Assembly: GCF_000337555.1 (NCBI RefSeq)
Contig: NZ_AOIO01000020.1
Location: 1 to 64,000, forward strand
Direction: 5' to 3'
From: Natrialba asiatica DSM 12278
GTDB lineage: Archaea > Halobacteriota > Halobacteria > Halobacteriales > Natrialbaceae
DNA length: 64,000 bases
The position numbers and the translations under genes were made by a program. Each line of letters starts with the position of its first letter. Within the stretch, counting starts at the first letter, position 1. Shown here in pieces: positions 33,932 to 42,445 of this stretch. The notes beneath the pieces were generated by a model, which saw only the letters and a program-made list of their open reading frames with translations, made no database searches and was not told the origin of the DNA.

Positions 33932-34128
33932 ACTCGTCGCTCTTCAGGCGATCGAGTGCAGTTTTGGTTTAAAACACACCGTGAGCGTCGGCCATGTATG
34001 ACACGGCAGCATCTGTCGTACACATTGCATACAGCGACGCGGGTGAACGGTACACAGCGACGACATCGGAGATTCCGATTCGCGCTCTCACGGACTGCTG
34101 TCAGTCAGTTCCGGCGTACCCACGCGCT

Positions 34129-34166
34129 GTCCTGCGGTTGGGCCGGGAAATCGGTACAGCAAACCG
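34129..34166. repeat. Copy B of a short intergenic element
   Basis: GTCCTGCGG, then GCCGGGAAATCGGTACAGCAAA and CCGT with a 4-nt gap, in the ftsZ2-ncsA convergent region. It matches the element at 13290-13338 in the crtB-cruF convergent region. Confidence 0.4.
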
Positions 34167-34168
34167 TC

Positions 34169-35128
34169 TCAAACGAGCGCCTCGAGCAACGAACACTTCC
34201 GGCAGACCTCACGCGTCGTCGTCGACCCACACTCGACGCACTCCTGAAGGTCCGCACCGTCATCGCCGCTGAACTCGTCCGCCGCAATCTCCGCGACTTC
34301 TTCGTAGCCCGAGATGATCGAATGGCGCGTCCCGGGATGGTTCTCCTCTAACTCGTACAGCAACTGCTGGATCTCGCCGCGGTAGGCTTCGCTCGCGTGC
34401 GGACACTCCGTGATGTGCGCCGGGAGGTCCTCGAGATGGGCGTAGAGGGCGACCTCTTTCTCGGGAACGTCGCGAAGCGGTTTGGCGCGCGGCACGAACT
34501 CGCTCTGGTCCTCGCGTTTCGAGAGCGGGCCGAGACTCGCATCGAAGTGTTTGGCGATCTGTTCGACGTCGCCTTCGAGGAAGTTCATTAACGCCGTCTG
34601 GGCCTCGTCGTCCAAGTTGTGCCCCGTCAACAGCAGGTCGGCCTCGAGTTCATCGGCGTACGTCGAGAGCAGGTCTCGGCGGAAGACGCCGCAGTAGGCG
34701 CAGGCGGCCATATTCTCGGGGTCGTCCTCGACGACGTCGTCCATCCGAACGCCGAACTCCTCCGCGTAGGAGACGAGTTCGTGGTGAATGCCGAGGTCGT
34801 CGCTGAGTTCGACGCAGGCGTCGACGCTCTTGTCGCGGTAGCCCTCGATGCCCTCGTGAATCGTCAGGCCGACGAGTTCGATACGCGGGTCGTCGTCGAA
34901 CGTGTCGTGGAGGAGCTGTGTGAGGACGACGCTGTCCTTGCCGCCGGAGAGGCCGATGACCCATGTTTGAGGGTTCTCGGGGGTTGCGTCCTGAGGGACG
35001 AGGTCGTCGCGTCGGATGCGACGGCGCACTCGTTTGGCGACGGATTCGCGGAAGTGATCGGCACAGAGGTGAGATCCGGAATAGGCGGCGTGCATGACCG
35101 CATCCTGGTCACACCGATTGCAGTCCAT
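34169..35128 (-). CDS. ncsA: tRNA 2-thiolation protein NcsA (TtuA/Ncs6 type)
   Basis: An ATP-pyrophosphatase-fold enzyme of 319 residues that adenylates and thiolates uridines of tRNA, using SAMP-linked sulfur in haloarchaea. It has an N-terminal zinc knuckle (C3, C6, with the conserved MHAAYSG), the PP-loop GLSGGKDSVVLTQLL near residue 60, catalytic Cys in ACAYCGVFRR, TGHNLDDEAQT, ITECPHASEAYRG, and a C-terminal zinc ribbon CVECGSTTTREVCRKC. The start MDCNRCDQDAVM at 35128 is supported by a TATA-like box about 24 nt upstream and matches relatives. Confidence 0.93.
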   Translation of the reverse strand: MDCNRCDQDAVMHAAYSGSHLCADHFRESVAKRVRRRIRRDDLVPQDATPENPQTWVIGLSGGKDSVVLTQLLHDTFDDDPRIELVGLTIHEGIEGYRDKSVDACVELSDDLGIHHELVSYAEEFGVRMDDVVEDDPENMAACAYCGVFRRDLLSTYADELEADLLLTGHNLDDEAQTALMNFLEGDVEQIAKHFDASLGPLSKREDQSEFVPRAKPLRDVPEKEVALYAHLEDLPAHITECPHASEAYRGEIQQLLYELEENHPGTRHSIISGYEEVAEIAADEFSGDDGADLQECVECGSTTTREVCRKCSLLEALV

Positions 35129-35247
35129 CGCGGAGAGGTTGCGGTCGAATGCGTATGTCGGTTTCGTCTCCATGGTCGCGGCCGGTCTTTCGCCGTCTCG
35201 GTCGCACCCGTCAGGAGACTCGCGTTCGAGCAGTGCGAAATCGCGCC

Positions 35248-35967
35248 TCAGGCCGGCACGATCGACCGCGCTTCGATAGCTTCGGCCCCATCTTCGAGGG
35301 CGTCGAGCAGGAGGTCGACGTAGTGCTCCCGCGTCGCGGAGGAAAAGAGTTCGTGACCGCCGTCGTAGAGGACGACGTGTTCCGCGGGGACGCGTTCGCC
35401 GATCGGGCGGAGGCTGATAACCGGGTCTCGAAGCGAGCAGAAGACGACCGCGTCGTGGTCGATCGTGAGCAGGTCCTGTTGGGCGTGGCGCGTCTCGCGG
35501 ACGAACGCGGGCGAGACCCACTGCGGGGTCGTCGCGAGCTGGTGGTCGGTTGCCTGCTCACCGAGGGCATCGCGGTCCATTTCGCCGACGGGCAGACAGG
35601 GCAGCGTCGTCGGGAGCTTCGAAACCAGATCGAAAAGGGCGTCGGGATAGTCCGCGCCGTAGCCCCACCACGGACTCAGGTAGACGTGGTCGTCCGCGCC
35701 GTCTAACGCCTGGGCGACGAGTGCACCCGAACTGTGGGCCAACAGCTGGTACTCCTCGAGGTCGAGGACGTACTCCGCGATCGGCTCGAGCCAGTCCGCT
35801 TTGAAATCCTCGATGTTCGTCGGGAGTTCGAACGCGTGAACTCGATAGCCGGCGTCGGTCAGCTTCCCGATGAGCCAACTGACGTTCTCGTGGGTCCAGC
35901 GGTTGCCCCAGCCCATGACGAACACGAGTTCAGTGTCGCCGTCTTCGTTGAAGACGCGGTGTCGCAT
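35248..35967 (-). CDS. Alpha/beta hydrolase
   Basis: A 239-residue alpha/beta hydrolase-fold protein with an oxyanion-region GWGNRWTHENV near the start, the nucleophile elbow LLAHSSGALVAQAL (Ser near residue 83), the acidic residue in the C-terminal half (SLRDPVISLRPIGE) and the active His in YDGGHELFS near 210. Substrate unknown; esterase, lipase or thioesterase activities are all possible. Start MRHRVFNEDGDTE at 35967, preceded by a TTTTTAT box centred near 35992. The open frame runs another 1.4 kb upstream against other genes but is not coding. Confidence 0.85.
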   Translation of the reverse strand: MRHRVFNEDGDTELVFVMGWGNRWTHENVSWLIGKLTDAGYRVHAFELPTNIEDFKADWLEPIAEYVLDLEEYQLLAHSSGALVAQALDGADDHVYLSPWWGYGADYPDALFDLVSKLPTTLPCLPVGEMDRDALGEQATDHQLATTPQWVSPAFVRETRHAQQDLLTIDHDAVVFCSLRDPVISLRPIGERVPAEHVVLYDGGHELFSSATREHYVDLLLDALEDGAEAIEARSIVPA

Positions 35968-36120
35968 ATCTTGGCATTCGATGTGATCGGATAAAAACCT
36001 GCTCTCTTGACACGATTCGCGCCGGCGTCCGACGGTGTCGGTGGACAGAGGCATCGACAACGCGCGGACACGAACACGGGGTTTACCAACGGCTTTGAGC
36101 GTACTCGACCGAGACGGCGT

Positions 36121-36594
36121 ATGTTCGACTCGCTTCGCGCGCGACTCTACCGGATCGGGTTCAACCTCTTTCCGGCCTACCGCGGCACCGGCGGCCGCGT
36201 CACGTACATCGCGCCTGACTGGCAGGAGGTTCGGATCAAACTCCCGCACACCTGGCGGACGCGAAACTACGTCGGAACGACCTTCGGCGGCAGCATGTAC
36301 GCCGCGACCGACCCGTTCTACATGATGATGCTCCTCAAGAATCTCGGCGACGAGTTCACCGTCTGGGACAAAGAGGCCGACATTCGATTTAAGAAACCGG
36401 GGCAAGAGACGTTGTACGCGCGGTTTACGATCAGCGACGAGGAACTGGCTGCGGTCCGCGCTGCACTCGCGGATTCGGAGACGGACTCGATCGATCGCCA
36501 CTACACCGTCGACCTCGTCGACGCGGCCGGGACGGTGCACGCGACGGTTCGAAAGACGGTGTACGTGACGACCGATCGATCGAAGCGGGTTTGA
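36121..36594 (+). CDS. DUF4442 (hotdog-fold) protein
   Basis: A 157-residue protein with the N-terminal FPAYRGTGGRVTYIA, then WRTRNYVGTTFGGSMYAATDPFYMMMLLKNLG and ADIRFKKPGQETLYARFTIS. These are the features of the DUF4442 thioesterase-like hotdog family. Members may hydrolyse acyl thioesters or carry acyl groups; none is proven here. Its 5' end is only about 150 bp from the divergent alpha/beta hydrolase, so the two could share control. Confidence 0.8.
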   Translation: MFDSLRARLYRIGFNLFPAYRGTGGRVTYIAPDWQEVRIKLPHTWRTRNYVGTTFGGSMYAATDPFYMMMLLKNLGDEFTVWDKEADIRFKKPGQETLYARFTISDEELAAVRAALADSETDSIDRHYTVDLVDAAGTVHATVRKTVYVTTDRSKRV

Positions 36595-36605
36595 ATCGCC
36601 GCTGG

Positions 36606-36690
36606 GAGCAGGCGCGGGAACGGGGATGGGAACGCAATCGAAATCGAAATCGAAGCCGAAACCGAAAATGAAAACGAGAAACCGTTTTGC
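36606..36690. repeat. Degenerate GAAATC hexamer repeat between two genes
   Basis: A run of 6-bp units, GAAATC, GAAATC, GAAGCC, GAAACC, GAAAAT, GAAAAC, follows GGGAACGGGGATGGGAACGC. The run lies between the DUF4442 gene and the next gene and contains no coding sense in either strand. It is one of the same class as the repeats near 14.5, 20.7 and 55.2 kb. Confidence 0.55.
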
Positions 36691-36714
36691 GACTCGAGAC
36701 CCCACCAACCCATA

Positions 36715-37395
36715 ATGAGTGGATTTGACCGCGCCGACGCGGTCGCCCGGCTCGAAGAACTCGTCGACACCGTCGAACGCGAACAGTTGCCGGTGCCCGT
36801 CCGCGAAGTCTGGGCCTTCGGCGACGTCGCGCTCGGCCTCGACCCGGTCGAACGCCTCGATGTCTACCTGACGAAGGACATCCTGTTGCGCGACGGGAGC
36901 GCGTCCGCCAGCGACACCGGAGACGACCCGGACGCCCGATTTCGCGACTCCCACGGCATTGCCGGCGTCGGCAAATCCGTCCGCGCCGACTGGGCCGACG
37001 ACCATCCCGACCTCTTGCGAGCGAACGCGAACGGCCACGCCGCTCCCGAACGGTGTCTCGCCGCCCACCTGCTCGGCGACGAGGACGAGCCGATCCACCT
37101 CGAAGTCTGTAACGCCTCCTTCGAGGACAACGTCACCCAGCGTCTCCGCGGCGCGAAACGCCGTGGCGACTACACGCAACTGCTCGACCCCCGCGGCGTC
37201 TGCCTCTGGGCCGAGGGCACGAAAAGCGACGAGGCCTTCCGGAAACTCCGCGAGAGCGAACTCGCGCTGCCGACGCTCTCCGCGGCCCTGGAGATGCTCG
37301 GACTGGACGACGAGGAGGCGACCGAGGCCGCCCACGACCTCCACGCCTGGCGCGAGCAACAGGACGGCGTGACGGTTCGAGGCGACGTCGTCTGA
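36715..37395 (+). CDS. Uncharacterised haloarchaeal protein, 226 residues
   Basis: An acidic, soluble protein with conserved-looking VREVWAFGDVALGLDPVERLDVYLTKDIL near the N-terminus, AAPERCLAAHLLGDEDEPIHLEVCNASFEDNV in the middle and a C-terminal helical DEEATEAAHDLHAWREQQDG. The first stretch weakly resembles the nucleotidyltransferase fold, but without a clear catalytic Asp pair, so no function is claimed. It ends 20 bp from the convergent transporter-regulator gene. Start ATG at 36715 follows a poor TATA-like element. Confidence 0.7.
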   Translation: MSGFDRADAVARLEELVDTVEREQLPVPVREVWAFGDVALGLDPVERLDVYLTKDILLRDGSASASDTGDDPDARFRDSHGIAGVGKSVRADWADDHPDLLRANANGHAAPERCLAAHLLGDEDEPIHLEVCNASFEDNVTQRLRGAKRRGDYTQLLDPRGVCLWAEGTKSDEAFRKLRESELALPTLSAALEMLGLDDEEATEAAHDLHAWREQQDGVTVRGDVV

Positions 37396-37415
37396 GAACG
37401 GCGGGCTGTATTCTC

Positions 37416-38216
37416 CTACTCTCGGTTCTGTGCCGCCGGAATCGTCCGTGCCGCCGTCGCTTTGAACGACGCGCGCACCGCCGCGCCGGGTTCGAGTTCG
37501 AGTCGCTGCAGGCTCGTCCGCGTGATGACCGTTTGGAGGGTGAACTCGTTGCCATCGTCGTCACCGTCGCCACCGCCGCCGCCGAGATCGAGCGTAACTC
37601 TGGCGATGGCGTCGGCGGCGTCGATCGCCGTGACGGTTCCCGTAAACTGGTTTCGAAGGCTCGTCCGCCGCGGGTCGCCGCCGTCTGTGGCATCGCTATC
37701 GGTTGTCGACGCGTCGGACGCCGACGGATCGTCGGTCGCTGTCGCGTCGACTGTCGACGGATCGGACAGCACGACCGCATCCGAGCGGACGCCGACCTCG
37801 ACCGTCCTCGCGTCGTCGGGAACGAGGGCGACGATCCGACCGATCGGCGTCTCGACCGTCCCGAGTTCACCAGTTCGATCGACCACGGTCCCCGGAAACA
37901 CGGATTCGGTGACGCGGGCGACGCCGTCGAGTTCGGTCTGGTGGCGTTCGAACTGCTGGAGGAGATCGACAGCCGCGGGCGTGAGTTCGGTTCCGCCGCC
38001 GTCCGCACCGCCGCGGCGGCGTTTGGCGACCGCGCCGACTGCGTCCTCGAGTTCGACGACGCGACGCTGGAGGCGAGCGTACGAGCGCCCGAGCGCGTCG
38101 GCGGCGGCGTGCATCGAGCCGTGGCGGTCGATGGCTTCGAGCATCTCGACGTCCCGGCGGTCGATCGTCACGCCGTCGATGGCGAGTTCGGTTCGGTACC
38201 GCTTCTCGACGGTCAC
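37416..38216 (-). CDS. ModE/TOBE-type transcriptional regulator of the tungstate transporter
   Basis: A 266-residue protein with an N-terminal winged helix of the LysR/ModE type (about 15-75, LEAIDRHGSMHAAADALGRSYARLQRRV) and a C-terminal TOBE/Mop-type oxyanion-binding region (about 195-266, SLRNQFTGTVTAIDAADAI). ModE-like regulators sense molybdate or tungstate. A GTG at 38216 is taken as start; an earlier TTG at 38258 is less likely. It lies 50 nt after the tupC stop and is likely in the same operon. Gly/Asp-rich insertions interrupt the second half. Confidence 0.82.
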   Translation of the reverse strand: MTVEKRYRTELAIDGVTIDRRDVEMLEAIDRHGSMHAAADALGRSYARLQRRVVELEDAVGAVAKRRRGGADGGGTELTPAAVDLLQQFERHQTELDGVARVTESVFPGTVVDRTGELGTVETPIGRIVALVPDDARTVEVGVRSDAVVLSDPSTVDATATDDPSASDASTTDSDATDGGDPRRTSLRNQFTGTVTAIDAADAIARVTLDLGGGGGDGDDDGNEFTLQTVITRTSLQRLELEPGAAVRASFKATAARTIPAAQNRE

Positions 38217-38268
38217 GGTGACCTCCGTCGTACGGGAATTGGTGGCATACGAAGACAATACAGCGCCA

Positions 38269-39141
38269 TTAGTAAATCAACTCCCCGTCGATGAACTTTC
38301 GCGTTCGCGGGTCCTCCGGGTCTTCGAACATCGTCTTCGTCTCGCCGACCTCGATGATCCCGTCGCCGAGTAACACCGCAACCCGGTCGGCGACGCGCCG
38401 GGCTTGGTTCATGTCGTGCGTCGCGATCGCCACGCCGATCCCGCGCTCGCTCGCCTCGCGGACCGCATCCTCGATGACCGCCGTATTCCGCGGGTCGAGG
38501 TCCGACGTGGGTTCGTCGAGCAAGAGCACGTCGGGATCGAACGCCAGCGCCCGTGCAAACGCGACGCGCTGGGCCTCTCCGCCCGAGAGCGAACTCGCGT
38601 GCCGGTCGAGTTCGTCCGCGAGCCCGACCACGTCGAGCGCCTCGAGCGCCTCGCTCGTTCCGTCGCGCAACCCGACGAGGTCGGCGAACTCGCGGCGAAG
38701 GCGGTCGATCCAGGACTGGCGGACGTGCAGGCCGTACTCGGCGTTGCGTCGCACGCTCGCGTCGAAGAGGCTGGCGTCCTGGAACACCATGCCGATCCGC
38801 CGGCGGAAGGCGAGACGCTGTTGTGTCGTGATTTCCCAGACGTCGGTTCCGTCGTACTCCAGCGCCCCGTCGCGGGGCTGCTCGAACAGCGCAAGGAGAC
38901 GCAGGAGCGTCGTCTTGCCGACTCCCGAAGGCCCGATGATCGCGACGACCTCGCCGGCGTCGATCGACAGCGAGACGGTTTCGAGGACGGTTTCGGAGCC
39001 GTATCCGTGCTGGATGTCGACGGCCCGGAGCGTCGGCGTCGACGTTGCTGTTGACGTCGATGTCGTCGTCGAAGACGGATCGTCCACCGTCCGTCCCGAA
39101 CTCGCGTCCCTCGACGCCGTCGCCGACTCGTCCATCGTCAT
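38269..39141 (-). CDS. tupC: Tungstate-type ABC transporter ATP-binding protein
   Basis: A 290-residue ABC ATPase: Walker [15 protein letters not shown] near residue 76, [16 protein letters not shown] signature, Walker [14 protein letters not shown] and the switch His in [11 protein letters not shown]. The first 40 residues are a disordered Ser/Thr-rich tail encoded by a 6-bp periodic sequence. It overlaps tupB by ATGA (4 nt), so the two are translated from one mRNA. Specificity for tungstate or molybdate is taken from its partner TupA. Confidence 0.9.
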   Translation of the reverse strand: MTMDESATASRDASSGRTVDDPSSTTTSTSTATSTPTLRAVDIQHGYGSETVLETVSLSIDAGEVVAIIGPSGVGKTTLLRLLALFEQPRDGALEYDGTDVWEITTQQRLAFRRRIGMVFQDASLFDASVRRNAEYGLHVRQSWIDRLRREFADLVGLRDGTSEALEALDVVGLADELDRHASSLSGGEAQRVAFARALAFDPDVLLLDEPTSDLDPRNTAVIEDAVREASERGIGVAIATHDMNQARRVADRVAVLLGDGIIEVGETKTMFEDPEDPRTRKFIDGELIY

Positions 39142-39911
39142 CGGTACCCTCCGTTGGTGCCCCCGAGGCGGATCACGAGCGCGTTGACGAGCAAGACGAG
39201 GACGACGAGAATCGCGCCGAGGAGAAACGCCGTATCGAACTGGCCGTTCCGGGCTTCGACGCGGATCGCCGTCGTAAGCGTCCGCGTGTAGGACTCGCCG
39301 TCCGATCCGACGATGTTGCCGCCCACGATGAGGACGCTGCCGATCTCGCTGATCGCCCGGCCGAATCCGGCGAGGACGGCGGTGACGAGTCCGTACCGGG
39401 CCTCTTTGATCGTGACGAGTGCGACATCGAGACGCGTCCCGCCCATCGCGAAGGCCGCATCGCGGACCTGCTGGTCGACGCTCGAGACGGCGGCGAGGCT
39501 CACGCCCATGATGACCGGCGTCGCGAGGACCAACTGGGACAGGATCATCGCCTCGGTCGTGAAGATCAGTTCGAGCGAGCCGAGCGGCCCTTGATTGGAG
39601 ACGAGAAACAGGACCGAAAGCCCCACGACGACGCTCGGAAAGCCCATTCCGGTCGTGATGACCGACCGCAGAAAGCCCTTGCCGCGGAACTCGGTAAAAC
39701 CGAGCACGAGCGCGACGGGGATGCTCAGGAGGGTACTCAGGGCGACGGCGACGAGACTGACGTAGAGCGAGACCTCGATGATGCTCCTGATGTAGATCCA
39801 CTCGAAGGGGAACTCGGATTGGAGCGGGGCGATCGCCGCCACGTGCGGCGCCTGGCCGAGGCAGTCGCTACAGTCGGCCATCGACGCGGCGCTCGTTCGG
39901 ATGATACTCAC
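39138..39911 (-). CDS. tupB: Tungstate-type ABC transporter permease
   Basis: A 257-residue inner-membrane permease with five to six hydrophobic segments and a BPD-transport domain: [29 protein letters not shown] and [45 protein letters not shown], the latter holding the EAA loop. Likely the TupB subunit partner of TupA and TupC. The N-terminal Cys-containing segment ([20 protein letters not shown]) is unusual; the start could instead be the ATG at residue 11. Confidence 0.9.
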   Translation of the reverse strand: MSIIRTSAASMADCSDCLGQAPHVAAIAPLQSEFPFEWIYIRSIIEVSLYVSLVAVALSTLLSIPVALVLGFTEFRGKGFLRSVITTGMGFPSVVVGLSVLFLVSNQGPLGSLELIFTTEAMILSQLVLATPVIMGVSLAAVSSVDQQVRDAAFAMGGTRLDVALVTIKEARYGLVTAVLAGFGRAISEIGSVLIVGGNIVGSDGESYTRTLTTAIRVEARNGQFDTAFLLGAILVVLVLLVNALVIRLGGTNGGYR

Positions 39912-39978
39912 GATCGGTTCACCGGATTCGTCCTCGGGTATCGTCTCGTTGCTCGGTCACGCGTTATCACCACGTCGA

Positions 39979-40911
39979 TTACGTCTCGTCGTCGCTTTGC
40001 CACCCCTCGGGGACGTACTGCTGGAAGTTCGGGTCCTCGCTTAACGCATCGGGGTAGAACAACTGCTCGCCGTTTGCCGTGTACTCCTCGATGATCGATT
40101 GCGCCTCGGGACTCGTCACGTAGCCGATGTACGCCATCGCCAGCGTGTACTCGACGTTGTCGTGAATCTCGGGGTTGACCGCGACGATCCCGTACGGGTT
40201 CGAGAGCAGTTCCGGCCCGCCCTCGATCGGTCCCTGCACGTGGATCTCGAGGTCGAGATCACTGCGCATCGAGAGGAAGGTTCCCCTGTCCGAGAGCGTA
40301 TAGGTCCCGTCCAGGTTCGCCTGGTTCAACGCATCACCCATGCCGGATCCGATACTGCGATACCACTCGCCCGAGGGCTCCCCGAGCGACGTTTCGCCCC
40401 AGAGTTCCTGTTCTTTCGTGTACGTCCCCGAATTATCGCCGCGGGAGACGAACGTCGAACCGGTGTCGGCGATCGCTTCGAACGCCTCGACAACCGACTC
40501 GGTGCCGTTGATTCCGGCCGGATCGTCGGGCGGCCCGACGACGACGAAATCGTTGAACATCAGATCGCGCCGGTTCACGCCGTAGCCGTCCTGCATGAAC
40601 TCGTCCTCGAGCGAGCGGGCGTGGACCATCACCACGTCGGAATCGCCGCGGCGAGCCGTTTTGATGGCGTTTCCGGTCCCCTGTGGAACCGGTTCGACCG
40701 TCACCCCGTAGTGCTCCTCGAACGGCGGGTTGAGTTCGCTTAGAAGCCCCGAATCGTCGGTGCTGGTCGTCGTGGTAAGTGTGAGCGACGCGCCGCTCAC
40801 GTCCGGCATATCGTCGCCTTCGTCCGATCCACCGTTTCCGAGACAGCCCGCACTGCCGACGGCGAGACCACCCCCGACTGTCGCGATGAACGCTCGGCGT
40901 TGTATCGACAT
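39979..40911 (-). CDS. tupA: Tungstate-binding lipoprotein
   Basis: Extracellular substrate-binding subunit of 310 residues. A twin-arginine-type N-terminus ([13 protein letters not shown]) ends in a lipobox, AGC, near residue 23, so it is exported and lipid-anchored. [13 protein letters not shown] near residue 46 and [18 protein letters not shown] in the middle are the ligand-binding loops of the TupA/WtpA group. The oxyanion is tungstate or molybdate; Tup-type proteins prefer tungstate. It is the first gene of tupA-tupB-tupC-regulator. Confidence 0.9.
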   Translation of the reverse strand: MSIQRRAFIATVGGGLAVGSAGCLGNGGSDEGDDMPDVSGASLTLTTTTSTDDSGLLSELNPPFEEHYGVTVEPVPQGTGNAIKTARRGDSDVVMVHARSLEDEFMQDGYGVNRRDLMFNDFVVVGPPDDPAGINGTESVVEAFEAIADTGSTFVSRGDNSGTYTKEQELWGETSLGEPSGEWYRSIGSGMGDALNQANLDGTYTLSDRGTFLSMRSDLDLEIHVQGPIEGGPELLSNPYGIVAVNPEIHDNVEYTLAMAYIGYVTSPEAQSIIEEYTANGEQLFYPDALSEDPNFQQYVPEGWQSDDET

Positions 40912-40921
40912 CGATATATCG
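40912..40921. promoter_or_regulatory. Palindrome at the tupA start
   Basis: CGATATATCG is a perfect 10-bp palindrome directly before the ATG, followed by GTTATC. It lies at the transcript start predicted by an upstream TATA-like element near 40940, the position of a repressor site. The ModE-like regulator at the end of the operon could bind here; this is inferred. Confidence 0.4.
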
Positions 40922-41257
40922 TTATCATTCGGTGTGCAAATAGCTATGGGGAACTCGTAACCGGAGGTGGTTACAATTCTCCGAGCCGGTGATCGAACGC
41001 CCCTCCGTGCGACATTCTGAAACCGGCCGGCTGCCGACAGTAACCGCCGGCCGTTTCACTGCAGCGTGAACGCGGTAGGGGTTCGTGACTGTGATCGTGA
41101 TTGCATGCTCGAATCGTCGCACACGGACAGCGGTCGGCGATATCGCGCCGTCTGACCCAGCCTTGGCCCGCGGCGGGGAGGACGAGCGTCACGCCGAGCA
41201 ATGGTTGAATCGTCGCCGTCCCGGCCCTTCGTCAGTCGATAGGTTCGGGTCCGCGTT
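40922..41257. other. Region between tupA and the alcohol dehydrogenase gene
   Basis: About 335 bp with no gene. A strong imperfect inverted repeat lies at 41019-41057 (GAAACCGGCCGGC and GCCGGCCGTTTC, 14-nt loop). It follows the alcohol dehydrogenase gene by about 200 nt in its direction of transcription. No other feature is clear. Confidence 0.5.
41019..41057. terminator. GC-rich inverted repeat between tupA and the alcohol dehydrogenase gene
   Basis: An 11-12 bp stem with one bulged C, loop of 14 nt. It could end the alcohol dehydrogenase transcript or act on the tup promoter. No U-run follows, so termination is only a guess. Confidence 0.35.
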
Positions 41258-42325
41258 CTAGAACTCGGTACAGACCGGGATACCCAGGGTGTCGTACTCG
41301 CCGAGGCGGTCCATCACGTCGGGCACGTCCTCGAGCGAACAGGTTTCCGTGACGATCGTTCCCGGATCGATCGTCCCCGCCGTCATCATCCGGAAGATTT
41401 CGTCGTACTCGTTCGGCGGCATACCGTACGAGCCGTAGAACTCGCGTTCGTCGGTGACCATCGTATCGATCGGCACGGCGATCTCGCCGGCCTCGTCCGA
41501 CGTCGTCATCCCGATCTGGAGGTGCTGACCGCCCTTTCCGAGCGAGTTCACCGAGTTTTGAACCGTCTCCGCGACGCCGAGGGCGTCGATCGAGACGGCG
41601 ACGCCGCGACTCCGCTCGGTGTGGGCTTTCACGGCCTGCGGAACGTCGTCGACGGCCGTCGCGTCGACGGTCTCGACGGCACCGACTTCCTCGGCCATGG
41701 CGAGTTTGTCGGCGGCGATGTCGACGGCGATCACGTTCGCGCCGAGCGCGCTCGCGACGTGGGTCGCGGAGAGTCCGACGCCGCCGCAGCCGTGGACCGC
41801 AACCCAGTCGCCGGCGGTGACGTCCACGCGGTGAACGACGCCGTGGAAGGCGGTGGCGAACCGACAGCCCAGACCCGCGACTTCCGCGGCATCGACCGAG
41901 TCGGGAACCTGAACGAGGTTCTGGTCGGCGTTTCGAACCGGGTACTCCTCGGCGAAGGCACCCTGCTGGAACGGGACGAATCCCATCGGAACGGACCGTT
42001 CGCAGATGTTCGCCCGTCCCGCTCGACAGTGGGGACACGTCCCGTCGCTCAGGTTGAACGGATTCGTCACGCGGTCGCCCTCGCCGACGCGCTCGACGTT
42101 CTCGCCGACCTCGACGACGCGACCGACGGGTTCGTGGCCGAATATCAATCCCGGCGACGGGACCAGTCCGATCCAGTCCCAGTCGCCCTGCCACGCGTGC
42201 CAGTCGCTCCGACAGATGCCGCAGGCTTCGGTCTCGACGACGACGCCGTCCGGCTCGCACTCCGGCCGATCTACGTCCTCGACCGCGAGCGGTTCGTCCA
42301 CGCCCTGGAACACGACTGCTTTCAT
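41258..42325 (-). CDS. Zinc-dependent alcohol dehydrogenase
   Basis: A 355-residue MDR-family NAD(P)-dependent dehydrogenase. Zinc site: Cys in EACGICRSDWHAW and HEP in FGHEPVGRVVEVGENVE. The structural zinc loop reads DGTCPHCRAGRANIC, so the first of the four usual Cys is Asp. Rossmann motif HGCGGVGLSATHVASALGA near residue 180. A TATA box TTAATTTTAT at 42351-42360, centred about 29 nt before the ATG, gives a leaderless start at MKAVVFQG. It is separated by 120 bp from the ALDH gene on the same strand. Confidence 0.9.
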   Translation of the reverse strand: MKAVVFQGVDEPLAVEDVDRPECEPDGVVVETEACGICRSDWHAWQGDWDWIGLVPSPGLIFGHEPVGRVVEVGENVERVGEGDRVTNPFNLSDGTCPHCRAGRANICERSVPMGFVPFQQGAFAEEYPVRNADQNLVQVPDSVDAAEVAGLGCRFATAFHGVVHRVDVTAGDWVAVHGCGGVGLSATHVASALGANVIAVDIAADKLAMAEEVGAVETVDATAVDDVPQAVKAHTERSRGVAVSIDALGVAETVQNSVNSLGKGGQHLQIGMTTSDEAGEIAVPIDTMVTDEREFYGSYGMPPNEYDEIFRMMTAGTIDPGTIVTETCSLEDVPDVMDRLGEYDTLGIPVCTEF

Positions 42326-42350
42326 AGCCGGTCACACGAGATCCGCCCCC

Positions 42351-42360
42351 ATAAAATTAA
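42351..42360 (-). promoter_or_regulatory. TATA box of the alcohol dehydrogenase gene
   Basis: TTAATTTTAT on the minus strand, centred about 29 nt before the ATG at 42325, in an AT-rich tract. The dehydrogenase thus has its own promoter apart from the aldehyde dehydrogenase upstream. Confidence 0.55.
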
Positions 42361-42445
42361 TCATCGATCATTATGTAATGGGCGCAGCTATCGACGCGCC
42401 ACAAGCGCCGCCATCCGAGGCGGGTCGCCGACCGCTAGCGCTCGG

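Noticed and set aside
35968-37359. Long open frame on the minus strand continuing upstream of the alpha/beta hydrolase start
   Set aside because: It runs antisense to the DUF4442 and the 226-residue genes, has no start signal, and the hydrolase start at 35967 has a good TATA box 25-27 nt upstream. It is a result of GC-rich codon use.
38217-38258. TTG start for the ModE/TOBE-like regulator
   Set aside because: TTG is a rare start; a GTG at 38216 gives a normal N-terminus. Still possible.
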